From contig SYAK01000502.1 of assembly GCA_005788935.1 (NCBI GenBank), positions 1 through 11,183 of the forward strand: a stretch of 11,183 nt of DNA. The letters are read 5' to 3'. Source of the DNA: Pseudomonadota bacterium. Lineage in GTDB: Bacteria; Myxococcota; UBA9042; PHBI01. The notes below the pieces were generated by a model. The model made no database searches. It was not told the origin of the DNA and saw only the letters and a list, made by a program, of their open reading frames with translations. Position numbers and translations under genes: made by a program. This document shows, piece after piece, positions 1 to 7,030 of this stretch. How positions within the stretch are numbered: position 1 is the stretch's first letter; each line of letters opens with the position of its first letter.

Positions 1-20
1 GCTGGGCGGCATCAAGGGCT

Positions 21-180
21 TCAATCCTCCCCTTGGGCCCGTGTATAGGCGAGCGCGCCGTCGTGGGTCTCGAGCTGCTCGACATGCATCCAGCGGCAGA
101 CGGTGGCCACCCGGGCGAGAAGGTCGAAGAGGACCTCGTCCGTCAACGACGCGGCCCCCTCGCGTCGCACGAAGCGGCAT
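21..180 (-). pseudogene. 3' remnant of an NADP-isocitrate dehydrogenase-like gene
   Basis: An open frame on the minus strand runs from about position 180 to a TGA at 23-21 and encodes about 52 residues. It contains CRFV near its start, then RWMHVEQLE, and ends in AYTRAQGED. From memory, this matches the extreme C-terminal domain of the larger Thermus/Rickettsia-type NADP-dependent isocitrate dehydrogenases, which end in a Trp/His-Val-Glu-Lys-Leu-like stretch and a Gly-Gln-Gly or AQGE tail. That enzyme oxidises isocitrate to 2-oxoglutarate in the TCA cycle. Only the tail is here. The catalytic domain is absent because the plus-strand regulator gene begins at the same point, so the piece has no start codon of its own. 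The family call rests on a short stretch and is moderate. That it is real coding sequence on this strand is better supported, because the plus-strand reading is an unstructured Arg/Pro-rich string. Confidence 0.5.
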
Positions 181-184
181 CCGC
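174..184. other. Junction joining two 5'-truncated genes
   Basis: To the left of about position 180 the sequence reads as the C-terminal end of a minus-strand enzyme. To the right it reads as the middle of a LysR-type DNA-binding domain on the plus strand. Neither homology continues across the point, and both genes lack their 5' portions. I see no insertion sequence, direct repeat or obvious target duplication at the join. This fits a deletion that removed the shared upstream region of two divergent genes, another rearrangement, or an assembly chimera. The breakpoint is placed only to within several bases. Confidence 0.55.
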
Positions 185-967
185 GCCCTCGAGGCGCAGC
201 TCGGCGAGGCGCTCTTCGCCCGCGTGGGGCGGGGCCTCACGCTGACGGAGGCCGGGCGGGTCGCGCTCGCGCAGGCCGAGGTCATCTTCGCGACAGGCCG
301 CGAGCTCGTCGCCACGTTCGAGGAGGGCTACACACGCCGCACCCCGCTGCGGGTGGGCGCGGTCGCGACCCTGTCGCGGAACTTCCAGCGCTCGTTCGTC
401 CGCCCGCTGCTCGAACGCGAAGAGGCCTCGCTGCAGCTGTCCGCCGGGAGCCACGCCGAGCTGCTCGCGCGGCTCGAGCTACACGCGCTCGACGTCGTGC
501 TCTCGAACCAGCCCGCCCAGCCAGGTACGCCCTTTCGCACCCGCCGCCTCGCCCGTCAGCCCGCGAGCGTCGTGTCGACGGAGCCGATGCCCGGTTTCTC
601 GTTTCCCGATGACGTGCTCGCCCGCCCGCTCGTCCTGCCAGGCCCGACAAGCGGCCTGAGGCTCGAATTCGATGCCCTGTGCGAGCGGGCCGGCCTGCGC
701 CCCCGAGTGCTCGCCGAGGTCGACGACATGGCCACGCTGCGACTGCTCGCGCGGGACACCTCGGCGTTCGCCCTCGTGCCGTCCGTCGTGGTCGTCGACG
801 AGCTCCGCGAGGGGCGCCTGCACGAGCTCTGCGTCGTGCCCGGGGTCGCAGAGAGCTTCCACGCCATCACCGTCGCGCGCCGCCTCGAACACCCGCTGCT
901 CAAGGCGCTCCTTGACCGGGACGAGGCCGAGCTCCTTGGGACCCCTCGCGCCGCGACGCCAATGTGA
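179..967 (+). pseudogene. NhaR-like LysR-family regulator, 5'-truncated
   Basis: The recognisable protein starts at IRALEAQLG (position 179) and runs to a TGA at 965-967, about 262 residues. IRALEAQLGEALFARVGRG and the following LTEAGR are the second half of a LysR winged helix-turn-helix. The substrate-binding domain follows. It resembles the NhaR type in features such as VVLSNQP, the LVLPGPTSGLR segment, the DDMATLRLL segment and the final ITVARRLEHPLL. The first ~45 residues of the family, including the recognition helix, are missing. The frame stays open upstream to a GTG at 41, but those residues are Arg/Pro-rich antisense of the neighbouring enzyme tail and show no helix-turn-helix. The product would therefore be unable to bind DNA normally. 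I treat it as a disrupted gene, or a fragment created by misassembly. The family call is strong; NhaR-likeness is by recall. Confidence 0.8.
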
Positions 968-1081
968 CGGGGCCCCGGACCGCAGCGTCCCGATTTTGGA
1001 ACGCCGAACGCGCGCGAACCGTGTTACGAGGTCCCGGCGAACCACCTGACGCGCCGCACCCCGGACCCTCGAGGCCAGCCC

Positions 1082-1828
1082 ATGAGACGGACCCTCCTCG
1101 CCACGACCTGCGCGGCCCTCCTCGGAGGCACCCCAGCAAGCGCCGCTCCGCCGGCCCTCAGCACCTCCGTGACCCGTCCTGAGGCGTCCCTCGTGGGCCG
1201 CTTCGGCCCAGGTGTGCGCGTTCGCTTCGCAGCCGACGGTTCCACGCCGCGGCAGCTTCACGGCCTCGCCGTGGCGACCACGGGCACCGACCTCGTGGCC
1301 CGCGCGGTCGGCTTCCTGCAGGCCAATCGCGACGTGCTGCGCCTGTCCTCGGGCGACTTCGACGCGGTCGACATCCAGTCGCCGCGGCTTCGCGGGCCTG
1401 CTGGCGAAGTGGTCCGGCACATCGTCCGGCTGCGGCAGAAGGTCGGGGGCCTCCCCGTCGAGGGCCGCGCGTGGACGGTCACGCTTGACGCCGCGCTGAG
1501 GGTGGTCTCGCTGGGCTCGGACGCCGACCCGCTGCAGCCGCCCGCGAGCCTCGCGCCCCGAATCGACGCCGCCGCCGCTGGCCGTGCCGTCGAGGACCGC
1601 TTCGCTGTCAAGGCGATGCCGGAGACTGCGACCCTTGTCATCCTCCCAACGGGCCTCGGCGGCGCGACGCGTCTCGCCTGGCGGGTGCCGGCCGCGGTCG
1701 TGCCTGTCGTGGCCCACTTCTTCATCTGGGTCGATGCCCGCGACGGCGCGATCTTGCGTCACGCACAGGCCGGGCCTCATCAGAGCCTCGCCCACCCACC
1801 GCAGCGCAACGCCGAGGAGGAGCCCTGA
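1082..1828 (+). CDS. Secreted FTP/PepSY propeptide-domain protein
   Basis: This 248-residue protein starts with a Sec signal peptide (MRR, hydrophobic LLATTCAALLGG, likely cut after ASA near residue 21). Residues ~65-148 look like the fungalysin/thermolysin propeptide (FTP) motif: helical ARAVGFLQANRDVLRLSSGDF, then strand-rich VRHIVRLRQKVGGLPVEGR. Residues ~160-228 look like PepSY, with RLAWRV and FFIWVDARDGAIL. In M4 and M36 metalloproteases these two domains precede the catalytic domain in one chain and act as intramolecular chaperone and inhibitor. Here the chain stops without a catalytic domain. The next gene, one base downstream, is a metalloprotease that lacks a propeptide. The inferred role is a propeptide acting in trans on that enzyme. 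The start is supported by GAGG at 1071-1074, seven bases before the ATG. The Sec signal places it outside the cytoplasmic membrane. Confidence 0.75.
   Translation: MRRTLLATTCAALLGGTPASAAPPALSTSVTRPEASLVGRFGPGVRVRFAADGSTPRQLHGLAVATTGTDLVARAVGFLQANRDVLRLSSGDFDAVDIQSPRLRGPAGEVVRHIVRLRQKVGGLPVEGRAWTVTLDAALRVVSLGSDADPLQPPASLAPRIDAAAAGRAVEDRFAVKAMPETATLVILPTGLGGATRLAWRVPAAVVPVVAHFFIWVDARDGAILRHAQAGPHQSLAHPPQRNAEEEP
1814..1820 (+). promoter_or_regulatory. Strong Shine-Dalgarno that fixes the protease start
   Basis: GAGGAGG lies nine bases before the ATG at 1830, inside the last codons of the preceding gene. It supports initiation at 1830 rather than at upstream in-frame codons around 1584, where the reading frame is open only because of the high GC content. 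Confidence 0.75.
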
Positions 1829-1829
1829 C

Positions 1830-3506
1830 ATGCGCCACCTGAGCCTCCCCGCCGCCCTTGCCGCCCTCTCCGCGTGCGGGGATGACGTGGTCTTGACAAC
1901 CGACACCGCGCCCCCCGAGGACGTCGCGGCCGACGTCGCAAGCGAAGACGCGGCGCCACCCGAGGACACCGCAACGCCGCTCCCGGACGGGCCGCTCGCG
2001 CGGGTCTTCGCGGTCGACCCGCTGACGACGCCGCAGACCTCGCTCGTCGGTCTCAACGGGCTCTCCGACCCGCCCGCGACGCTGCATGGTCAGTTCGCCC
2101 GCGTGCGCAGCTGCACGCCCGACCGCGAGCGCGGCGCGAAGTCGCAGTACGAGATGCCCAACGGTGACACCATCGACTTCGTGTCGTGCGTACCGGAGTT
2201 CAAGGCGTCCGCGGTCGACGGGAACTACCTGCACCTGCCCGAGACGCTCGTCGACCCGTCCGCGCCCCCGGGCGCGCTTCCCGACGACGGCCGCCTCGCC
2301 GAGGTCATGATGTACCATCACATGACCGCAATCCACAGCTTCTACAGCGACTTCTACGGCATCAAGGACCGTGACGAGAGCCTCAACGCCATCACGAACA
2401 TCCAGACGTGGGTGTCGGCCTGTGACGGCTGGACTGTCTGGTCGAACGCGGCCTACGTGCCCCGCGAGGCGCTCGGATATCTCATGACCGGGCTCACGCT
2501 CAACGACACGCCCGGCGACGCGATCGTGTTCTCGGGCTCTGGGACGCGCAACTTCGCGCACGACGCCACGGTCATCTACCACGAGTACACCCACGCGATC
2601 CTCGGCGCCACCCGCCTCTCGGGCGCATTCCTCGACGCGCAGGGCATCAACATGCTGCCAGGCGCCCTGAACGAGGCGTACGCCGACTACTTCGCGGGCA
2701 CGATGACGAACGAGGCGCAGGTCGGGCAGTACGCGCTCAACGGTCTCGTGCCGTCCGACTTCTGCGGCCTCGCGAGCGAAGAAGACGCCTCGGAGAACTA
2801 CGCCCGCGACATGCGCTCCGTACGCCGCTGTCCCGATGACCTCGTGGCCGAGGTCCACGTGGACTCGCAGATCTTCTCGGCAGCCTTGTGGGAAATGCGT
2901 GACGTGCTCGGCAAGCTCGCCGCCGACTCCATCGCCCTGTACGCAGTGCTTCAGCTGACCGAGGCGAGTGACTTCGACGCGGCCGCCAACGCCACCATCG
3001 AGGCGGCGCGAGAGATCTACGGCGCCGAGACGGCCGAAAAGGTCGGGGGGTTCTTCGCGTCGCGCAACCTTATCGCGTGCGAGCGCGTCGTCCCCATCGA
3101 GCGCGTCGCTGCGGCTGCGGTTCCGCCGCGACACGAGGGGACGCGCATCTTCGAGGTCAACCCCTACCCCGGCTACGTGCCGGGCTACCTGCAGTACGCA
3201 ATCGAAGTGCCTGAAGGTGTAAAGAAGGGGGTCATCACGCTCGATGCGGTCGGCAACTGGGGTGGCGGCGTGACGCTCGACGTCGAGGCCGCGTTCAAGC
3301 GCGGCGGGGCCGTGCGCTACACGCTGGGGGACACGGCCGGAGCCGCGCGCAACGACGCAGACATCGTGGTCGAGAACAGCGGGCGCACCGTGACGCTGGT
3401 GCGGCCCGACGGGAGCGAGCTCGGGTCCGGGATGTGGTCGATGGCCCTCAACAACCAGGCGCGCCGCAGCTTTCGCCTGACCGGGATCCGGGTCACCGGG
3501 GAGTGA
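1830..3506 (+). CDS. M36 (fungalysin)-like zinc metalloprotease lipoprotein
   Basis: This 558-residue protein starts with a short lipoprotein signal ending in the lipobox LSAC (lipidated Cys16). An Asp/Pro/Ala-rich linker follows (residues ~20-50), typical of surface lipoproteins in myxobacterial relatives. The catalytic region contains HEYTH (His251, Glu252, His255) and, 27 residues later, NEAYADYF with Glu282 as likely third zinc ligand and Asp286 behind it. This gluzincin arrangement has the longer M36-like spacing rather than the ~20 residues of thermolysin (M4). The segment AEVMMYHHMTAIHSFY is also typical of the M4/M36 fold. After about residue 430 a beta-rich C-terminal domain may help in binding substrate or the cell surface. 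There is no FTP/PepSY propeptide; that function appears to sit in the gene one base upstream. The stop overlaps the next start by four bases (GTGA). The protease call is firm, the M36 versus M4 choice moderate, and the substrate unknown. Confidence 0.85.
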   Translation: MRHLSLPAALAALSACGDDVVLTTDTAPPEDVAADVASEDAAPPEDTATPLPDGPLARVFAVDPLTTPQTSLVGLNGLSDPPATLHGQFARVRSCTPDRERGAKSQYEMPNGDTIDFVSCVPEFKASAVDGNYLHLPETLVDPSAPPGALPDDGRLAEVMMYHHMTAIHSFYSDFYGIKDRDESLNAITNIQTWVSACDGWTVWSNAAYVPREALGYLMTGLTLNDTPGDAIVFSGSGTRNFAHDATVIYHEYTHAILGATRLSGAFLDAQGINMLPGALNEAYADYFAGTMTNEAQVGQYALNGLVPSDFCGLASEEDASENYARDMRSVRRCPDDLVAEVHVDSQIFSAALWEMRDVLGKLAADSIALYAVLQLTEASDFDAAANATIEAAREIYGAETAEKVGGFFASRNLIACERVVPIERVAAAAVPPRHEGTRIFEVNPYPGYVPGYLQYAIEVPEGVKKGVITLDAVGNWGGGVTLDVEAAFKRGGAVRYTLGDTAGAARNDADIVVENSGRTVTLVRPDGSELGSGMWSMALNNQARRSFRLTGIRVTGE

Positions 3507-4474
3507 GCGCGGCCGCGCCCGACGCCACCGCGGCCGGGGCGCGCCTGGTCCTTGGCGCCATGAACCTCGGGCGGCGCACACCGGAGGCCTTGGCCCGGCC
3601 GCTGACCGACGCAGCCCGCGCGGCCGGAATCGCCTGGGTCGACACCGCGAACCTCTACGGAGACGGCGCGTCTGAGCGCCTCGTTGGCCGCCTGCTTTCG
3701 GACGCACCCGAGGTTCAGGTCGCGACCAAGGTCGGGCTTTGGCGGCGCGAAGGCCTCTCCCCAGCCGCCATCCGGGACGGCCTTGCGGCGAGCCTCGCGC
3801 GCCTCGGGCGCACCCGGGTCGACCTCCTGTTTCTGCACGTCCCCGACCCGGAGACACCGGTCGACGCGACCCTTGGGGCCCTCGCTGCGGCCCTCGATGA
3901 CGGCCGGATCGGCGCCTTCGGGCTCTCGAACTTCGCCGCGTGGCAGGCGCTCGAGGTCCTGCATGCCTGCGACCGCCTCGGCCTCCCGCGACCTGTCGCG
4001 GCCCAACAGCTGTACAACCCGCTCGTGCGAACGCTCGACCTCGAGTGGTTCGGCTTCGCGCGCCGCTACAGCCTGCCGACATGGGTTTACAACCCGCTCG
4101 CAGGCGGGCTCCTGACCAGCCGCTTCCTCGACGCGGTGGACGCGGACACGCTGCGGCGGGCACCAGCGCTCGCCGGGACGCGCTTCGAGCGGAACGGGCT
4201 CTACCAGAGGCGCTACCTCAGCGACACCCTCCTCCGGTCGACGCGGGCCCTCGCCGAGGTCGCAGCAGACGCAGGGAGGCCGCTCGCCGAGCTCGCCTAC
4301 GCATGGCTCCTCGCGGTGCCCGGGGTGGATCGGGTGATCCTCGGGCCTGGCGAAGCGTCGCACCTCACAGCGCCGCTGTGCGCGCTCTCCGCGCCACTGA
4401 CGCCCGAGCAGCAGGGCCGCGTCGACGCCATCCACCGCGCTCAGCTCGGCACGGAGCCGCGCCATGCCCGCTGA
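3503..4474 (+). CDS. Aldo/keto reductase, AKR7-like
   Basis: This cytosolic NADPH-type oxidoreductase has 323 residues when read from the GTG at 3503, which overlaps the upstream stop as GTGA. An open frame to an ATG at 3434 exists, but its extra residues are unlike the family. The catalytic tetrad is visible: Asp47 and Tyr52 in DTANLYG, Lys76 in ATKVG, and His112 in LLFLHVPDP. IGAFGLSNF and VYNPLAGGLLTSRF, plus the late FERNGLYQRRYL segment, match the aflatoxin-aldehyde-reductase/AKR7 branch, in which aldehydes are reduced to alcohols. The C-terminal GVDRVILGPGEASHL is the usual cofactor-binding end. The length is normal and no key residue is missing. It overlaps the following dioxygenase gene by 11 bases, so the two enzymes are probably translated together and may act in one small pathway. 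The physiological substrate cannot be told from the sequence. Confidence 0.88.
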   Translation: MSAAAPDATAAGARLVLGAMNLGRRTPEALARPLTDAARAAGIAWVDTANLYGDGASERLVGRLLSDAPEVQVATKVGLWRREGLSPAAIRDGLAASLARLGRTRVDLLFLHVPDPETPVDATLGALAAALDDGRIGAFGLSNFAAWQALEVLHACDRLGLPRPVAAQQLYNPLVRTLDLEWFGFARRYSLPTWVYNPLAGGLLTSRFLDAVDADTLRRAPALAGTRFERNGLYQRRYLSDTLLRSTRALAEVAADAGRPLAELAYAWLLAVPGVDRVILGPGEASHLTAPLCALSAPLTPEQQGRVDAIHRAQLGTEPRHAR

Positions 4475-5330
4475 GCCGTGGCTGAACTCCGACTGGCTCG
4501 ATGCGCCCTCGCGACCACTCTTCGAGTCCTTTGACGCACAGGGATTCGCATACCTGCCAAACGTCGCGACCCCCAGCGCCGTGGCCGCCCTTCGCGAGCG
4601 CGCCGATGACCTGCTGCTCGGCCGCGTCGATCACCGCCCGTTCTTCTACCAGCGTGACGCCGACAACGGCGTCTGGGACGACGCACCGCTCGGGGTCGGC
4701 TGGACCGGCCCGACGCCCCGATATCGCAAGCTCGAGAAGCTCGAGCGGGACCCGGTCATGTTTCGCTGGCTGACGAACCCGCTCTTTGAGCGTCTCGCCC
4801 GCGAGGCCGCCGAGCGCGCTGGCCACCCGGACACGGCGGGCCGCGGCCTCCCGGTCTACCGCGCGATCCTGATGAACAAGGCCGCACGCGACGCCGACGG
4901 CGGGACTGGCGGCGGCACGGATCTCCCCTGGCATCAGGATGGCGGGCAGCTGTGGGGGCTCGCCCGCGACCCGCTCATCCAGTTCTGGTTGGCGCTCGAT
5001 GACGCCACCGAGGCCTCGGGGGCCATGCGTTTCGCCGTCGGCAGCCACAAGGCCGGTCTCGCGAGCCGCCTCGGCGGGGTCGTCCCGCCCGCCCACGTGG
5101 CGGCGCACATCGGTCCCGAGGCCGATCCGGGGGTGGCCTTCCCGGCCGTCAGCGTGTCCGCCCGCCCAGGCGACGTGGTCATGCTCCACAACCTCGTCTG
5201 GCATGCATCGGGTCGCAACGACACGCCCCTGCCCCGCCGCGCGATCAGCGTCTGCTTCCTCGACCCCGACAACGGCTGCGCCCGGACCAGGAAGGCGCCC
5301 CGGAGCTTTCCGCGCGTCTTCGGAAAGTGA
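4464..5330 (+). CDS. Phytanoyl-CoA dioxygenase-family (PhyH) protein
   Basis: This 288-residue member of the PhyH family of Fe(II)/2-oxoglutarate-dependent oxygenases has an intact iron triad: His157 and Asp159 in WHQDGG, and His247 in NLVWHASGRN. Arg258 or Arg259 in LPRRAISV is placed to bind the 2-oxoglutarate carboxylate. The N-terminal FDAQGFAYLPNVATPSAV segment is the usual family opening. Such enzymes hydroxylate acyl-CoAs, compatible-solute precursors or natural products; nothing here identifies the substrate. The ATG at 4464 lies inside the end of the reductase gene (11-base overlap) with GGAG about eight bases upstream. It is the last gene of the plus-strand operon and is followed within ten bases by a strong hairpin. 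The family assignment is confident and the specific reaction is not assigned. Confidence 0.87.
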   Translation: MPAEPWLNSDWLDAPSRPLFESFDAQGFAYLPNVATPSAVAALRERADDLLLGRVDHRPFFYQRDADNGVWDDAPLGVGWTGPTPRYRKLEKLERDPVMFRWLTNPLFERLAREAAERAGHPDTAGRGLPVYRAILMNKAARDADGGTGGGTDLPWHQDGGQLWGLARDPLIQFWLALDDATEASGAMRFAVGSHKAGLASRLGGVVPPAHVAAHIGPEADPGVAFPAVSVSARPGDVVMLHNLVWHASGRNDTPLPRRAISVCFLDPDNGCARTRKAPRSFPRVFGK

Positions 5331-5336
5331 ACGGCA

Positions 5337-5375
5337 TTCACAAGGCCTCGCGTCCGCTCGCGAGGCCCTTGTGAA
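5337..5375. terminator. Hairpin between convergent genes, likely bidirectional terminator
   Basis: TTCACAAGGCCTCGCG (5337-5352) is followed by a six-base loop and by CGCGAGGCCCTTGTGAA (5359-5375). The arms pair over 16 bp with a single bulged C. The hairpin starts six bases after the dioxygenase stop and ends 20 bases before the stop of the convergent gene. There is no clear U-tract on either side, so it may depend on the stem alone, act with Rho, or simply protect the 3' ends. Confidence 0.7.
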
Positions 5376-5395
5376 CACCGTTCTCGGGCCCGCCG

Positions 5396-6829
5396 TCAAT
5401 CCGGCATGTCCTCTGGCCACGGCATCCTGGCGTGGACCTCGGCCGGCGACGCCCACCCGCTGCGGTGACGAAACGCGGGCGGTGCGGCCTCGCGCGGCAT
5501 GTGCTCCGCGAACCAGGCGACTGCGAGGTCGGCCACCTCTTCGAGCGCGCCGGGCTCCTCGAAGAGATGCCCAGCGTTCCGCACGATGGAGAGCCGCCGC
5601 GGGGCGCTCAGCTGCGCCATCGCGTCCTGGTTGAGGGACAGCACGCCCGCGTCCTTGCCGCCCACGATGAACAGGGTGGGCGCGCGCACAGCTCCCAGGA
5701 TTTCCTTGACGAGGTCCGGGCGCCCCCCGCGGGACACGACCGCCCAGACGTCCCACGGGCGCTCGGCTGCCGCCATCAGGGCCACCGCCGCCCCCGAGCT
5801 GCCACCCAGCAGCCCCGTCGGCATCCCGGCAAAGCGCGGGGCCTGGCGCACCCAGTCCACGACGGCGGCGAGCCGCGCGGCAAGGGCCGGGATCTCGGGT
5901 TCGACCGCGGGGCCATCCGCCTTGGCGAGGGCCCGCGCCGACTCTTCGCCTGTCAGCAGGTCGAGTCGCAGTGTTGCGAATCCTGCATCGCGCAACGCGC
6001 GTGCGAGGAATCGGTTGCGCGTGCTGTGTCGACTCGAGCCGCTCCCGTGTGCCAGGACCACCAGCGCGCTCGCCCCCAGCGGCGCCTCCAGCTCCCCCTC
6101 GAGCCAGGCCCCGGCCGAGGGGATGCGCAAAACCTCGCGCGCGACACCTATCGCGATCGGCAGGGCCACCTGCGGCTCCGTGTCCGCCCGCTCGAGCTGG
6201 GCCGCGGTGAGCATGCGCGCGACGGTCTCGTCAGTCAGCTGTGGAAAGTCGTCGTACCACAGCCCAACCGCATGAAAGTTGATGGGTTGGTCCGGGCACA
6301 CGAGGCGGTCCACCTCGCGGGCCACGAAGGCACAGGTGTCGGGTGGTCCGACTGGCACCGCGACGATGACGCTCCGCGCGCCCTCCTCCCGCACCGTCGC
6401 GATCGCGGCCCGCATCGTGCCACCTGTCGCGAGCCCGTCGTCCACGATCACCACCGTCCGGTCGCGCAGCCTGATCCGCGGGCAAGCCCCTCGGAGGCGC
6501 GCCCCGACCGCGTTCGCCTCCTCGGTGGCTCGCGCGATGGCCCCCTGCAGCGCCCCCTCCGACAGCCCCATCTCGGCCATCACGGCCCTGTTCAGGACCA
6601 CCCCGCCACCCTCCGCGACGGCGCCGGCCCCGAGCTCCGGATTTCCAGGCACCCCGACCTTGCGGACCGTGCGGATGTCGAGCGGCGCCCCGAGCGCCCG
6701 CGCCACCTCGAGCGCCACCGGCACGCCCCCGCGCGGCAGGCCGATGACCACTGGCCGTTCGAGCGCGTGGTTGCGCAGCAGCACCCCGAGCCTGCGCCCT
6801 GCATCCGTCCTGTCATGAAAGCGATCCAT
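5396..6829 (-). CDS. Phosphoribosyltransferase / alpha-beta hydrolase fusion protein
   Basis: This 477-residue protein has two enzyme domains. Residues ~1-210 form a type I phosphoribosyltransferase. RPVVIGLPRGGVPVA and RKVGVPGNPELGAGAV precede the PRPP-binding motif VVIVDDGLATGGT (Asp130, Asp131, Thr135-Thr138). Residues ~225-445 are a dienelactone-hydrolase-like alpha/beta hydrolase with AHGSGSS, nucleophile Ser344 in GGSSG, likely Asp393 in VGGKD, and His421 in NAGHLFEE. Both catalytic sets look intact. Proteins of this architecture are known (the mycobacterial Rv0571c type, by recall), but I know of no settled reaction. The start at 6829 is chosen because GGAGG lies six bases upstream and the domain begins immediately; the open frame to 7048 is unlike the family. 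It is divergent from pyrophosphatase, the enzyme that removes the PPi phosphoribosyltransferases release. It appears cytosolic, with no signal peptide or membrane segment seen. Confidence 0.85.
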   Translation of the reverse strand: MDRFHDRTDAGRRLGVLLRNHALERPVVIGLPRGGVPVALEVARALGAPLDIRTVRKVGVPGNPELGAGAVAEGGGVVLNRAVMAEMGLSEGALQGAIARATEEANAVGARLRGACPRIRLRDRTVVIVDDGLATGGTMRAAIATVREEGARSVIVAVPVGPPDTCAFVAREVDRLVCPDQPINFHAVGLWYDDFPQLTDETVARMLTAAQLERADTEPQVALPIAIGVAREVLRIPSAGAWLEGELEAPLGASALVVLAHGSGSSRHSTRNRFLARALRDAGFATLRLDLLTGEESARALAKADGPAVEPEIPALAARLAAVVDWVRQAPRFAGMPTGLLGGSSGAAVALMAAAERPWDVWAVVSRGGRPDLVKEILGAVRAPTLFIVGGKDAGVLSLNQDAMAQLSAPRRLSIVRNAGHLFEEPGALEEVADLAVAWFAEHMPREAAPPAFRHRSGWASPAEVHARMPWPEDMPD

Positions 6830-7030
6830 GCTTGTCCTCCCCCGGCGCGTCGAACCTGACGCCGCCGCGGGAGACGGCGCTGCACGCCTCATGCCACGCC
6901 GCGCCTCGTTGCGATGTTCTTGCTCGCTCAGGTCCTCCCGTCCGCCGACTTCCTCGACGCGCGCCCCGCCTTCCGCCACACTCCCTCGGACAAGGCGCAC
7001 CCGCGCCGCATCCACACCCGCGAGGATCCG
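6830..7030. promoter_or_regulatory. Divergent intergenic region expected to hold two promoters
   Basis: About 200 bases separate the start codons of the minus-strand fusion gene and the plus-strand pyrophosphatase gene. Promoters for both should lie here. I could not pick convincing -35/-10 boxes or an operator palindrome by eye. The open frames that cross it carry no family-like residues, so I do not call a gene. Confidence 0.4.
6836..6841 (-). promoter_or_regulatory. Shine-Dalgarno for the phosphoribosyltransferase-hydrolase gene
   Basis: Read on the minus strand, GGGAGG stands six bases before the ATG at 6829. It is one of the best ribosome-binding sites in the window and decides the start against longer frames that stay open to 7048. 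Confidence 0.7.

Noticed and set aside
41..178. An N-terminal extension of the LysR protein from a GTG at 41
   Set aside because: The 46 added residues are Arg/Pro-rich and are the complement of the enzyme tail; no helix-turn-helix is formed, so this is not a true start.
939..976. GGGACCCC and GGGGCCCC near the LysR stop as a possible terminator
   Set aside because: The arms are short, mismatched and far apart with no U-tract; too weak to call in GC-rich DNA.
479..2056. A 525-codon open frame on the minus strand
   Set aside because: It spans the LysR gene, an intergenic gap and the FTP/PepSY gene in antisense with no domain or plausible start; a GC-driven shadow.
1722..4163. An 813-codon open frame on the minus strand
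   Set aside because: It is antisense to the protease and reductase genes, which have clear motifs. The translation is Arg/Gly/Val-rich without recognisable domains, as expected of shadow frames in very GC-rich DNA.
5432..6859. A 475-codon open frame on the plus strand
   Set aside because: It is antisense to the phosphoribosyltransferase-hydrolase gene, whose two catalytic sets are intact; the plus-strand product has no family features.
6914..7030. A longer pyrophosphatase from an ATG at 6914
   Set aside because: The extra residues do not match family I enzymes, and the ATG at 7031 has GAGGA upstream and the expected protein beginning.
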